Assembly: GCA_964531675.1 (NCBI GenBank)
Contig: CAZHFW010000014.1
Location: 1 to 64,000, forward strand
DNA from: CAZHFW01 sp964531675
GTDB lineage: Bacteria; Planctomycetota; Phycisphaerae; Phycisphaerales; UBA1924
Length of the DNA stretch: 64,000 nt
Reading direction: 5' to 3'
In this document: one piece after another, positions 27,595-38,082 of the stretch
Numbering within the stretch: position 1 is the stretch's first letter
How the letters are laid out: each line of letters opens with the position of its first letter
Translations under genes and position numbers: made by a program
The notes under the pieces: model-generated
Seen by the model: only the letters and a program-made list of their open reading frames with translations
Told to the model about the DNA's origin: nothing
Database searches by the model: none

Positions 27595-30243
27595 ATGTCT
27601 CCCGATCCCTCCCATGACGCCTCCCGCGCCGCCGCCGCGATCGCGGTCGCGACGCTGCGCGCCCGTTGGCTCTCCAACCCTCCCCCCACCATCCGCGAGT
27701 CCATCGCGCCGGAGACGCTGGCCGACGAGCACGTCCTGGCCGAGGTCATCGCGGCTGATGCAAGCGAACGCCGCCTGCGCGATCTTCCCTCGGGACTGGA
27801 CACGTATCTGTCCGAACGACCCGAGATCACCCACTGCGCCGCCGCGTGCCGGGCGGTGCTCATGGCCGAACTGGTCTCCCGCGCCGGAGAGGGCATCGAC
27901 CTCGTCAGTCGCGAACTCCTGGCCCGGCTCCCGGATCACGCCGGCGCGATCAGCGCCGTGGTGGAGCTCGCCCGCGCGTTCCAGGATGCGGTCGACAACG
28001 CTCCCCCGCCTCGCGCTCCGGGCGACGTCGTCGGCAAGTACCTCCTCCACGCCAAGCTTGGCGAAGGCTCATTCGGCGAGACCTGGCAGGCGTGGGACAA
28101 CCTCTTGCAGCGCTTCGTGGCGCTCAAGATCCTCCACGCTGCCCACCTCGCGGGCGAACGAGGCAGCCGTGCGTTTCTCCAGGAGGCCCGCGCCGCCGCG
28201 GCCCTCGACCACGAGTCGATCGTCCGCATCCACGAAGCCGGTCGGCTTCCCATCACCGGCGAGTACTTCCTCGATGCACAGCTCATCGGCCCGCCCCTCG
28301 AGAAGGGCCAGGCCCCCGACCCCACCCGCCTGTGCCGAACGCTCGACGACGCGCTCGCACGCGGACCGATGTCGCCCCTCCGCGCAGCCCGGCTCATCGC
28401 GCAGGCCTCCCGCGCGGTCGCCCACGCCCATGCCCGCGGCATCACCCACCGAGATCTGAAGCCCTCCAACATCCTGATCTCGGAAGACAACAAGCCCATG
28501 GTCGCGGACTTCGGGCTCTCCATCTCGACGTCCACCCTCGCAAACGGACCAGACCAGCGTCCCGCGCGCCGGATCACCGGCACCCCCGCATACCTCGCGC
28601 CCGAACTGGCCAAAGGCCAGCCCGCGACGCCCTTGTCGGACATCTACGCGCTCGGCGCGACGCTCCGGGCGCTCCTGCTGGGCCGTCATCCCATCGAACC
28701 CGACAAAAGCTCGACGATCGACCCCATCGAACAGGTCGTCACGCGACTCCGCCACGAACCTTTGCCCTCGATCACGAGCCAGCGAGGCGATCTCCCCCGA
28801 GCGCTGGCGGCGATCTGCGATCGGGCCACAGCCCACAACCCACGCGATCGCTACCCCTCCGCCGACAGCCTTGCCGCCGATCTGGACGCTTTCCTCTCCC
28901 ACCGCCCGACCAAGGCGCTTCCCGCCGGCCCGCTCGCGCGAGGATCGCTCTGGCTCCGTCGCAATCGACTGGGCGCGTCCATCACCCTCGCGCTCGCGAT
29001 CCTCATCACAGGCCTCACCGCGGCGTTCATCCAGCGTCTCGCCCTCGAACGTGACCGAGCCCTGGCCGCCCAGCACGACGCCGATCTCCAACGCGACGCC
29101 GCTCTGGAAGTCCGCGACACCATGCTGACGACCAACCAGTTCATCGCCCGCGCGTTCAACTCCGCACGAGGACAGGAAAGCGATCCGAACTTCACCGCCG
29201 TCAAGGTTCTGGAACTGGCCGGCCAGCGCGTCGGGCGAACCTTTGCGGATCGGCCGGCGGTGGAAGCGTCCGTCCGCCTCTTCCTTGGCCAGGCCGCCCT
29301 CGGCGCGGGCGGGTTCGATCTCGCCCGGGACCAGCTCGACCGCGCCCTGACGCTCCGCACGGAGCTCTTCGGTCCCGATCACCCCGAGACCCTTGCGGTT
29401 GTCCGAGTCCAGGCCGATCTCTGCGAGGTTCTGAGCCAGCGCGAGCAGGCCGAGTCGCTCTTCCGCCGCGTACTCGAAGGCCTCCACGAACCCGAAGGCT
29501 CGGAGTCTCCCGACACGCTCCGCGCTCTGGTCTTTCTCGCCGGCGCAACCGCCAAGCGCGGCGATCGCCCCGAAGGCATCCGCATGGCCGAGCGGGCCGA
29601 TCGGGGCTACACGCGCCTGAACTACAAGGTCGGCGCGGATCATCAGGCCGCACTGAACTTGCTGGTGCTCTTCTTCAACGCGACCCAGGAGTTCGACAAG
29701 GCCCTGGCGACCCAGCAGCGCATCGTCGACCTGAACTCCGCCAATCTCGGCGCCGACGACATCTCCACGCTGAACGCGCGGCAGGCGCTGGGCTGGATCC
29801 ACCGCCTCGCGGGACAGAACAGACAAGCCGCGGAGGTGTACCGAGCCTGCCTCGATCGCTACCTCTCCACCGTCGGCCCGTCACATCCCATGTCCATGCA
29901 CGTTGGAATCGAGCTGGCGATGTCTGAGCTCACCGACGATCCCGCCGACGCCCGCAAAGTCCTCGAACCCATCCTCGCCGCAGCACCCACGCTCTCGCCC
30001 GCCAGCCCGATCCCGATCCGCGCATTCATCGCCTCGGGACGGATCGAAGAGTTCCTCAAGAACGACGACGGGGCCAAGGCCGCATTTCAGACCGCTTACG
30101 ACCTGGCGCTCAAGCATCGCGGCCCGTCTCACGCGGTCACGCATGACGCCGCGAACCTCTACGCCCGCGTCCTGGAACGCCTCGGGGCAACCGCGGAGGC
30201 CACCAAAGTCCGAACCTCGCTCAAGCCCATCCCGCCCAAGTGA
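27595..30243 (+). CDS. Membrane-anchored Ser/Thr protein kinase with TPR domain
   Basis: An 882-residue receptor-like kinase. After an N-terminal helical region of about 145 residues comes a PknB-type kinase domain: glycine loop LGEGSFGETW (155-164), VALK with Lys178, HRDLKPSN (285-292), DFG (305-307) and the GTPAYLAPEL activation segment. A transmembrane segment lies at about 458-476. The outer part holds several tetratricopeptide repeats of the kinesin-light-chain/TPR_10 type. All catalytic residues are present, so it should be active. It is divergent from an ECF sigma gene; direct phosphorylation of that sigma factor is plausible but inferred. Confidence 0.92.
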   Translation: MSPDPSHDASRAAAAIAVATLRARWLSNPPPTIRESIAPETLADEHVLAEVIAADASERRLRDLPSGLDTYLSERPEITHCAAACRAVLMAELVSRAGEGIDLVSRELLARLPDHAGAISAVVELARAFQDAVDNAPPPRAPGDVVGKYLLHAKLGEGSFGETWQAWDNLLQRFVALKILHAAHLAGERGSRAFLQEARAAAALDHESIVRIHEAGRLPITGEYFLDAQLIGPPLEKGQAPDPTRLCRTLDDALARGPMSPLRAARLIAQASRAVAHAHARGITHRDLKPSNILISEDNKPMVADFGLSISTSTLANGPDQRPARRITGTPAYLAPELAKGQPATPLSDIYALGATLRALLLGRHPIEPDKSSTIDPIEQVVTRLRHEPLPSITSQRGDLPRALAAICDRATAHNPRDRYPSADSLAADLDAFLSHRPTKALPAGPLARGSLWLRRNRLGASITLALAILITGLTAAFIQRLALERDRALAAQHDADLQRDAALEVRDTMLTTNQFIARAFNSARGQESDPNFTAVKVLELAGQRVGRTFADRPAVEASVRLFLGQAALGAGGFDLARDQLDRALTLRTELFGPDHPETLAVVRVQADLCEVLSQREQAESLFRRVLEGLHEPEGSESPDTLRALVFLAGATAKRGDRPEGIRMAERADRGYTRLNYKVGADHQAALNLLVLFFNATQEFDKALATQQRIVDLNSANLGADDISTLNARQALGWIHRLAGQNRQAAEVYRACLDRYLSTVGPSHPMSMHVGIELAMSELTDDPADARKVLEPILAAAPTLSPASPIPIRAFIASGRIEEFLKNDDGAKAAFQTAYDLALKHRGPSHAVTHDAANLYARVLERLGATAEATKVRTSLKPIPPK

Positions 30244-30374
30244 GTTTTTTCCCGTTTCCGGTCACACCCGCCTTCCGCAGGCACTCTCCTCCCCGGAGAA
30301 AGGCACGCGGCCGCCGCCGTTTCCCCCATGTTCACAGGGAACGGCCGCCAACCCCGACGTGCGGAAGGAGAACC

Positions 30375-30920
30375 ATGCACACGCGTCACGCTCTGATTTC
30401 GCTGATCGCACTCTCGACGACGGGGTCCGCCGCTGCCGAACTCATCACCAACGGCGGATTCGAAACCGGGGACGCCTCAAGCTACAGCACCACGTTCTAT
30501 CCGGGATCGGGCGTCACCGCCTTCCCCCGCTCGGGAAGCTTCAGCCTCACGCTGACCGGCGGCACCGCCGCGATTCCCAACGACATCATGCAGGCGGTCT
30601 CCCTCGTGAGCGGCGGTCAGTACCACCTCGAACTCTGGGTGTACAACGCCGGGGTGGGCGACGATGGCATGAAGATCGTCATCGACGATCAGGTCGCCTA
30701 CGACCTCTCCCCCACCGACTTCTCCCTCGAAGCCTGGAACCTCGTCTCGTTCGACTTCACCGCCGACAACTCGGGCTCCAACGACCGCTTCACGCTCAGC
30801 GGCTGGGATACCGCGGGCTGGCTCAGCGTGGATGACATCTCGCTCACCGCTGTCCCCGCACCAGGCTCCGCCTTGGCCATCGGCTTTGCCGGGCTGCTCG
30901 GCGCACGCCGCCGCCGCTAA
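30375..30920 (+). CDS. Secreted protein with PEP-CTERM-like sorting tail
   Basis: A 181-residue protein with a signal peptide ending GSAAA before ELITNGGFETG. That opening, typical of CBM/DUF642-like beta-sandwich domains, suggests a carbohydrate-binding-type fold. The C-terminus is VPAPGS, a hydrophobic stretch and ARRRR, as in the other sorting-tail proteins. A GGAAGGAG precedes the ATG at 30375. The frame is open back into the kinase stop region, but the Shine-Dalgarno and signal peptide fix the start. Terminator at 30948. Confidence 0.83.
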   Translation: MHTRHALISLIALSTTGSAAAELITNGGFETGDASSYSTTFYPGSGVTAFPRSGSFSLTLTGGTAAIPNDIMQAVSLVSGGQYHLELWVYNAGVGDDGMKIVIDDQVAYDLSPTDFSLEAWNLVSFDFTADNSGSNDRFTLSGWDTAGWLSVDDISLTAVPAPGSALAIGFAGLLGARRRR

Positions 30921-30947
30921 ACCGCGATCGACATCCCGCGTTCTCAT

Positions 30948-30984
30948 CGCCGCCCGGGCTTGCTGCGCAGCATGCCGGGCGGTT
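30948..30984 (+). terminator. Intrinsic terminator
   Basis: An outer 8-bp stem (CCGCCCGG at 30948-30955 paired with 30973-30980) encloses a nested TGCTGC/GCAGCA hairpin and is followed by TTTT. It lies just after the sorting-tail gene. Confidence 0.7.
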
Positions 30985-31066
30985 TTGCTTTGGGGTTTGC
31001 TTTCCACCCATCCGGATGCGGATCTCCTCCGAGGATTCGCGCGAACCAGAAGCAGCCCGGCGGCCT

Positions 31067-31086
31067 ATTGTTCGCCAACGAACGAT
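31067..31086. promoter_or_regulatory. Candidate MarR operator
   Basis: ATTGTTCG-CCAA-CGAACGAT is an inverted repeat with 8-bp arms, 7 of 8 matching. It ends 1 bp before the marR ATG and overlaps a TATTGT (31065-31070) that could be the -10 box. A bound dimer would block transcription of the efflux operon. Confidence 0.6.
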
Positions 31087-31087
31087 T

Positions 31088-31639
31088 ATGCCGCCGCGTC
31101 GCCGCCATCCGTCCAAGCCTGACCAGCACTCCGATCTGATCGGGCCGGATCACGCCGCGCTCCGCGCCTTGCTCCGCGCCGGAGGCCACCTCAGGCGTCA
31201 CTCCGAGTCGCACTTTGCGCGGTACGGCCTCAGCCCCGCCCAATGGGGCGTGCTCCGCGCCCTGGAACGGCTCGACGAAGCGGGCCTCGACGAACCCCGC
31301 ATGTACGAGCTGGCCGAGGCCCTCCTGGTGCATCCCCCGAGTCTCAGCGCCACCCTGGAGCGCATGCGTCGCGACGGATTGATCACCCGCCGCGCGGATC
31401 CAGACGACCACCGCACACGAAGAGTCGGCCTCGCACCCGCCGGGCGCAGACTCCTGACCGACGCCCAGTCTTCGCATAACCTTTGGATCCGGACCCTGAT
31501 GGGTGGTGTCTCTCCCGCCCAGCTCAAGACGCTCGAACGAATCCTGTCCAAGCTCAACGACCACATGAAACGCCTGGCCGACGACGACGCGGACGCCCCC
31601 AAGCGTGCCGCCCGCCGTCCCTCTCGGAGCGACGAATGA
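31088..31639 (+). CDS. MarR-family transcriptional regulator
   Basis: A 183-residue winged-helix repressor. The DNA-binding part spans about residues 45-115: GLSPAQWGVLRALERL, the recognition-helix region VHPPSLSATLERMRRDGLITR and the wing RADPDDHRTRRVGLAPAG. Helices at both ends would form the dimer interface. The start at 31088 lies immediately after the candidate operator; an earlier in-frame ATG (31016) would place 24 basic residues ahead and include the operator. Its stop overlaps the ATG of the adaptor gene by 4 bp, so the regulator is encoded in the operon it probably represses. Confidence 0.88.
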   Translation: MPPRRRHPSKPDQHSDLIGPDHAALRALLRAGGHLRRHSESHFARYGLSPAQWGVLRALERLDEAGLDEPRMYELAEALLVHPPSLSATLERMRRDGLITRRADPDDHRTRRVGLAPAGRRLLTDAQSSHNLWIRTLMGGVSPAQLKTLERILSKLNDHMKRLADDDADAPKRAARRPSRSDE

Positions 31640-33111
31640 AGCGCTTTGTTCTCTGGCTTGTGATCCTCGCGGCCCTCGGCGCGGGCGGGTACTTCGGCTG
31701 GCGCGAGTACAAGGGCCAGGCCCCCGCGGGCGACGCCGCCTACCGCTTCGGAGAGGTGAAGCGCTCCGACCTGGTCTCCACCATTTCAGCGACCGGCACC
31801 GTCGTCCCCGAGGACGTCGTGGACATCGGCGCGCAGGTCAACGGGCAGGTCGCCTCCTTCGGCGCCGACACCTCGGGCAAACCCGTGGACTACCGGTCCG
31901 TCGTGAAAGAGAACGACGTCCTGGCCCGCATCGATGACACGCTCTACGCCGCCGACGTCTCCTCCGCCGAAGCCCAGCTCGCCCAGGCGCACGCCGCGGT
32001 GAAGGTCGCCGAGGCCAACCGCGCGCAGGCCAAGGCCCGCCTCGACCAGGCCCAGCGCGACTGGCTTCGCGCCCAGAAGCTTGGCGAGTCCAAGGCGCTC
32101 TCCCAGGCCGATTACGACGCGGCCCGTTCTTCCTTCGATCAGGCCGAGGCCAGCCTCGCGCTCGCCGACGCCCAGATCGGCCAGTCGCAGGCCCAGATCG
32201 CCATCGCCGAGGCCTCCGTCCAGCGCGCCCGCCGCAACCTCTTCTATTGCACCATCAAGTCCCCCGTCAACGGCGTCATCATCGACCGCCGCGTCGAGAT
32301 CGGACAGACCGTCGTCTCAAGCCTCAACGCCCCCAGCCTCTTCCTCATCGCCCGCGACCTCTCCCGCATGCAGGTCCTCGTGCAGGTCAACGAGGCCGAC
32401 ATCGGCCACGTGAACCCTGGCTCTCCCGTCCGCTTCACGGTCGACGCCTTCCCGGGCGACACGTTCACAGGCGAGGTCCGCAAGGTCCGCCTCAACGCCA
32501 CGATGACGCAGAACGTCGTGACGTACACCGTCGAAATCGTCACCGACAACTCCAACCTCAAGCTGCTGCCTTACCTGACCGCCAACGTGCGCTTCATCCT
32601 CGATGAACGCAAGGACGTCCTGACGGTCCCCAACGCCGCGCTGCGTTGGAGCCCGCCTCCCGAACCCGCTGCCCCCACCACCGCCAAGGGCGCCGCCCCG
32701 ACCCAGACCGCTTCTTCGGGCGCTTCCTCCGAGAAGCCCGCCAGCGAAAAGTCCTCCTCGGACAAGCCCGCGTCCGAACGCCCGGCAGGCGAGAAGACCG
32801 TGGCCTCCGGAACGCCGGAAGCTGGCGCTGCCCCCTCAGGCCGCAGCCGCGGGCGTGGCAACGGCGGAGGCTCAGGCGGCCCGCGCAAGGAAGCCTCCCG
32901 CGTGTACGTCCTGCGCGACAGCAAGCCCGTCGCCATCACGGTGACCACCGGCATCACCGACGGCACGATGACCGAAATCACCTCAGACCAGCTCAAGGAA
33001 GGCGACCAGCTCATCGTCGGTGAGGTCGTCGCGTCCGCCTCCGCTGCCCCCGCTGGCACCAATCCCTTCGCGCCCCAGATGATGGGCGGCGGCCGAGGCC
33101 GAGGCCGCTAA
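31636..33111 (+). CDS. macA: Efflux periplasmic adaptor (MacA-like membrane fusion protein)
   Basis: A 491-residue inner-membrane-anchored adaptor that would link a MacB-type ABC transporter to an outer-membrane channel. It has an N-terminal membrane anchor (residues 4-22), a lipoyl/biotinyl half (VVPEDVVDIGAQVNGQV), a long coiled-coil hairpin rich in Ala/Gln/Glu (about 110-200), the second lipoyl half (IKSPVNGVIIDRRVEIGQTV) and beta-barrel segments. Near residues 338-425 there is an unusual low-complexity insert rich in Ser/Lys/Pro/Glu and then Gly/Arg. The C-terminus is also Gly/Arg-rich. The symbol is by family and gene order; substrate unknown. Confidence 0.88.
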   Translation: MKRFVLWLVILAALGAGGYFGWREYKGQAPAGDAAYRFGEVKRSDLVSTISATGTVVPEDVVDIGAQVNGQVASFGADTSGKPVDYRSVVKENDVLARIDDTLYAADVSSAEAQLAQAHAAVKVAEANRAQAKARLDQAQRDWLRAQKLGESKALSQADYDAARSSFDQAEASLALADAQIGQSQAQIAIAEASVQRARRNLFYCTIKSPVNGVIIDRRVEIGQTVVSSLNAPSLFLIARDLSRMQVLVQVNEADIGHVNPGSPVRFTVDAFPGDTFTGEVRKVRLNATMTQNVVTYTVEIVTDNSNLKLLPYLTANVRFILDERKDVLTVPNAALRWSPPPEPAAPTTAKGAAPTQTASSGASSEKPASEKSSSDKPASERPAGEKTVASGTPEAGAAPSGRSRGRGNGGGSGGPRKEASRVYVLRDSKPVAITVTTGITDGTMTEITSDQLKEGDQLIVGEVVASASAAPAGTNPFAPQMMGGGRGRGR

Positions 33112-33126
33112 ACCCGCGAGAACGAC

Positions 33127-33863
33127 GTGACCAGACCTCTCATCCAACTCGAGGACATCCGCCGCACCTTTCATGTGGGCGACCTGGACGTCCCCGTGCT
33201 CAAGGGCATCTCGCTCACCATCGAGCGCGGCGAAATGGTCGCCCTGACCGGAGCCTCAGGCTCGGGCAAGACGACCCTCATGAACACGCTGGGATGCCTC
33301 GACCGCCCCACGTCAGGCAACTACTGGCTCGACGGCGATGAAGTCTCCAAGCTCTCCGCCGATGGCCGCGCGATGATCCGCAATCGCAAGATCGGATTCG
33401 TCTTCCAGAGCTTCAACCTGCTCCCCCGCACCTCCGCGATCGAGCAGGTCATCATGCCTCTGGCCTACACCAACACCGGACTCTCCGAGCGCGAAGCCCG
33501 CCAGCGCGCCAAGGACCTGCTCACCAAGGTCGGCCTCGGCCAGCGCATGGACCACACGCCAAGCCAGCTCTCGGGCGGTCAGCAGCAGCGCATCGCCATC
33601 GCCCGCGCCCTGGTCAACCATCCTCCCGTCCTGTTCGCCGACGAACCCACGGGAAACCTCGACTCCCGCACCACGATGGAGGTTCTGGCCATGCTCCAGT
33701 CCCTCAACCGCGACGAGGGAATCACGATCATCATCGTGACCCACGACCCGGTCGTCGCTTCGCACACCCGCCGCAACATCCGCCTCAAGGACGGGCTCAT
33801 CGAGTCTGACACCGCTGTGGACCAGGTGCTCGCCAAGCCTCCCCAGCCCATCGGAGCCGGCGC

Positions 33864-33867
<4 letters not shown>
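33127..33867 (+). CDS. ABC efflux ATPase (MacB-type nucleotide-binding domain)
   Basis: A 246-residue ATPase of the LolD/MacB class with Walker A GASGSGKTT, the Q-loop FVFQSFNLLPRTSAIEQV, signature LSGGQQQRIAIARAL, Walker B VLFADEPTGNLD and the H-loop VTHD. It starts with GTG at 33127. In E. coli MacB the ATPase and permease are fused; here they are separate genes overlapping by 4 bp. It energises the mechanotransmission-type pump formed with the next gene. Confidence 0.93.
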
Positions 33868-35222
<1,355 letters not shown>

Positions 35223-35250
35223 CCCACGCCCGCGTGTGAGCACCCGCCCC

Positions 35251-36840
35251 ATGCCAATCTCCCGCCCTCGCTCCTCCCGCCGCTTGGCCGCTGCGCCGAA
35301 GCTTCTCTGGCTCGCGCCCGCCTTCCTGGCACTGACGCCGGGATGCACCGTCGGGCCCGACTTCAAGTCGCCCAAGGAGACTACGCCCGAGGGGTTTGCG
35401 GAAATCGATCCCGCCAGCGCACCCGCGGGCCTGGCGAGCACGCCGGTCGCTGGGAAGACCGACGTCATCGCCTGGTGGTCGCAGTTCGACGACCAGAGCC
35501 TGACCAGTCTTATCACCCGCGCGTCCAAGACCAACATCACCCTCGCACAGGCCGAGGCCCGCATCCGTCAGGCCCGCGCCGCGGTCACCATCGCCACCAG
35601 CGGCCTGTTCCCCAGCGTCGATGCCTCCGCCTCTGCGACCCGCAGCCGCTCGGGCTCCACCAACGAGTCGGGCGAGCACTTCTCCTCCACCCGCAACCTC
35701 TTCCGCGAAGGCTTCGACGCCACGTGGGAGATCGACATCTTCGGAGGCGTCCGCCGGGGTATCGAAGCCGCCGACGCCCAACTCCGCGCCGCCCAGTTCG
35801 ACCGCGAGTCGGTCCTGGTCTCCCTCGCGGGCGAAGTCGCGACCACCTATCTCCAACTCCGCGGCGCGCAGCAGCAGCTGACGATCGCCAGGCAGAACCT
35901 CGCGGCCCAGCAGGAAACGCTCGACATCACCCAGCAGCGCCTCGAAGCGGGTTTCGTCTCCGCCCTCGACGTGGCCCAGGCCAAGTCCAACGTCACGCAG
36001 ACCGCCTCGCAGATCCCGGGCTATGAGGCCCAGATCCGCTCCTCGATCTACGCGCTGGGCGTCCTGCTCGGTCAGACCCCCGAATCTCTGCTGACGGAAC
36101 TCCTGCCCGACGCGCCGGTTCCGAACGCCCCGGGCCAGATCCCCGTCGGCCTGCCTTCGGAACTGCTCCAGCGTCGCCCGGACATCCGCCGCGCCGAGTC
36201 AAACCTTCACGCCGCCACGGCGCGTGTTGGCGTCGCGGTCGCGGATCAGTACCCCAAGTTCTTCCTCAATGGAGGCTTGGGGCTCTCGGGCTCCCGAATC
36301 GAATCCTTGTCCACGATGGCCGACCGCTTCTGGTCCATCGGCCCCTCGGTCTCCGTGCCGGTCTTCACCGCGGGTCGGAACGCCGCCGCTGTCGAACAGG
36401 CCAAGGCGGTCGCCGACGAAGCCCTGCTCTCATACCGCTCCTCGGTGCTGGTCGCGCTGCAGGACGTCGAGACCGCGCTGGTCAACTTCACCCGCGAACA
36501 GCAGCGTCGCGTGGCCCTGACCCAGGCGCTTGCCGCCAACCGTGACGCCGTCACGCTCTCCCTCGAGCTCTACAGCGGCGGGCGCACGACCTTCCTGGAC
36601 GTTCTCACCGCCCAGCGCGCCCTCTTCAACACCGAAGCGGCCCTCGCCCAGAGCCAGACCAACGTCGCGACCAACCTCGTCGCGGTCTACAAAGCCCTCG
36701 GCGGCGGTTGGGATCCCAGCTCAGGCCCCACCGACCCGGCCGCACAGACCGATACCAAGCCCGCCACCCCCACCGAGCCCGCGTCCACCACCCCGGCAAC
36801 CCCTGCAACCCCGGCAACCCCGGCCGGTGCGGGGAACTGA
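35251..36840 (+). CDS. Outer-membrane efflux lipoprotein (TolC/NodT family)
   Basis: A 529-residue outer-membrane factor with a lipoprotein signal (FLALTPGC). The family start CTVGPDFKSP and two OEP repeats follow, with ARIRQARAAVTIATSGLFPSVDASAS and LLQRRPDIRRAESNLHAATARVGVA as typical NodT segments. The C-terminus has a Thr-Pro-Ala repeat tail (four 9-bp units at 36790-36825). The ATG at 35251 is chosen for signal-peptide length; a GTG five codons upstream is possible. It completes a tripartite macrolide-type exporter. Confidence 0.92.
   Translation: MPISRPRSSRRLAAAPKLLWLAPAFLALTPGCTVGPDFKSPKETTPEGFAEIDPASAPAGLASTPVAGKTDVIAWWSQFDDQSLTSLITRASKTNITLAQAEARIRQARAAVTIATSGLFPSVDASASATRSRSGSTNESGEHFSSTRNLFREGFDATWEIDIFGGVRRGIEAADAQLRAAQFDRESVLVSLAGEVATTYLQLRGAQQQLTIARQNLAAQQETLDITQQRLEAGFVSALDVAQAKSNVTQTASQIPGYEAQIRSSIYALGVLLGQTPESLLTELLPDAPVPNAPGQIPVGLPSELLQRRPDIRRAESNLHAATARVGVAVADQYPKFFLNGGLGLSGSRIESLSTMADRFWSIGPSVSVPVFTAGRNAAAVEQAKAVADEALLSYRSSVLVALQDVETALVNFTREQQRRVALTQALAANRDAVTLSLELYSGGRTTFLDVLTAQRALFNTEAALAQSQTNVATNLVAVYKALGGGWDPSSGPTDPAAQTDTKPATPTEPASTTPATPATPATPAGAGN
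36790..36825 (+). repeat. In-frame 9-bp tandem repeat (4 units)
   Basis: Four copies of the codon triplet ACC-CCG/CCT-GCA/GCC encode TPA repeats at the C-terminus of the TolC/NodT-type gene. The length could vary by slippage without breaking the frame. Confidence 0.8.
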
Positions 36841-36976
36841 CGACGCGGGGACCTGGACACGGTTGACCGCCGCAGCGGTCCGTCCAAAAACGACAGCATC
36901 CGCCTCAAACCGGGGCGGGGCGAGAGAACCAAGTTGCACTCCAAACAGTCCAAGCCGGGGCACGCTTCCGAAGCGT

Positions 36977-37474
36977 TTAGCCCAGCTCGACCTGTTTGGA
37001 ACGATCGATGACCAGCTTCGGCCCGGCACCGGCCGCATCGAGCTGACCATTGCCTCGCCAGCGGCTGCGGGCCTGCGCGTCCTCCACGGCCGCTGCTCCA
37101 CCCTGCCTCAGCGCCCGCTCGACACCAGCGCCCAGGGCCATGCAGACGTCCTGGATACTGGCTTCGGCGAGGTGGTGCTGGCGCAGCATGCTGCGGTACA
37201 TGGGTCCGCGGCCGCACATGAGCCACTCGAGCGAGATCCCGTAGCGGTCGGCAAAGACCGCGACGAAGACCAGGCTCGGGGGGGTCTGCCCATGCAGGTA
37301 CCGCCGGGCGGTCTCCCGATGGATGCCGCAGTCAGCCGCCACGTCTCGGAGGGTGGAGTCACCCACCACCGAGAGCATGCGGGCCGCGACCGCCTCGGGA
37401 CTGCACGCCGCATGTTTCGGCGCAAGCCCTCCCTCGGTGGACGTCCGTTGTTCGTTCCTCATCAATTGCTCCAT
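36977..37474 (-). CDS. Helix-turn-helix regulator, XRE-like
   Basis: A 165-residue protein. Residues about 40-62 (STLRDVAADCGIHRETARRYL) form a helix-turn-helix, and YGISLEWLMCGRGPMY (about 78-93) matches the end of the phage-repressor/XRE fold. The C-terminal 70 residues are polar and uncharacterised. It begins 2 bp after the stop of the polyproline secreted protein and is probably translated from the same mRNA. The second ATG, four codons in, is an alternative start. The role is not known. Confidence 0.75.
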   Translation of the reverse strand: MEQLMRNEQRTSTEGGLAPKHAACSPEAVAARMLSVVGDSTLRDVAADCGIHRETARRYLHGQTPPSLVFVAVFADRYGISLEWLMCGRGPMYRSMLRQHHLAEASIQDVCMALGAGVERALRQGGAAAVEDAQARSRWRGNGQLDAAGAGPKLVIDRSKQVELG

Positions 37475-37476
37475 CG

Positions 37477-37932
37477 CTACTGAAGCTTCGAAAGAATGTC
37501 CTGAAGCGCCGCGGCAAACGAGCTGCGAGCCTCGGGTGTGAAGTCATTCCAGTGCGCGTTCAGGTTGGCCAGACACCCCTCGGCGACCGCACAGGCCGCC
37601 TCCCGCTCCGCTTCCGTCAGGCCGCTGCGGAGTCCGCCGCTCGAGTAGGCCGCCACGAAGGACAAAGCCTGTTCTGACGGAGTTCCCGAGCCACCCGACC
37701 AGGAGGAGGACAGGGGCAGGCAGGACGCCATGTTCATCAACTGACGGAGCCACTCCCAGATCAGGTCTTCCGGGGTCGGCGGAGGGGGAGGAGGCGGAGG
37801 GGGAGGAGGGTTCGGATCGTTTTGAAGTGTTCCGGGGAATGTGACGGTCGAGGCCTTGACGTCGGAACCACAAATACCGACAATGCCCCAAACAGCAAGG
37901 CCTGCCAACACGCGGTGACGTGCCAATCGCAT
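37477..37932 (-). CDS. Small secreted protein with an 11-proline tract
   Basis: A 151-residue protein of unknown family. It has a signal peptide (about residues 1-28, ending DVKAS), then a run of eleven consecutive prolines near residues 42-52. A helical domain follows with three cysteines (SCLPL, AACAVAEGCLANL) and a hydrophobic C-terminal helix. The proline run would stall ribosomes without EF-P. A GGGGGGA lies about 8 nt before the ATG at 37932. It is divergent from an ECF sigma/kinase module by 150 bp. The frame is open far upstream, but that part is antisense to the sigma gene. Confidence 0.6.
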   Translation of the reverse strand: MRLARHRVLAGLAVWGIVGICGSDVKASTVTFPGTLQNDPNPPPPPPPPPPPTPEDLIWEWLRQLMNMASCLPLSSSWSGGSGTPSEQALSFVAAYSSGGLRSGLTEAEREAACAVAEGCLANLNAHWNDFTPEARSSFAAALQDILSKLQ

Positions 37933-38082
37933 GTAACGTCCCCCCAAGGGGACACCGTCTTCCGTCGCGCTGGCATCGGCCAGCCGAAAGCAACGGGAAG
38001 TGCGGTGCTCCGGTTGAGGGATCGCAGCCCGGAAACAAATCGGGACCCGGTTTGAGCGGATTTGTGAGAAAGTTGACCGAAC

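Noticed and set aside
36962..36976. A short hairpin (ACGCTT/AAGCGT) after the HTH gene as a terminator
   Set aside because: The stem is only 6 bp with a 3-nt loop and there is no T-run on the minus strand.
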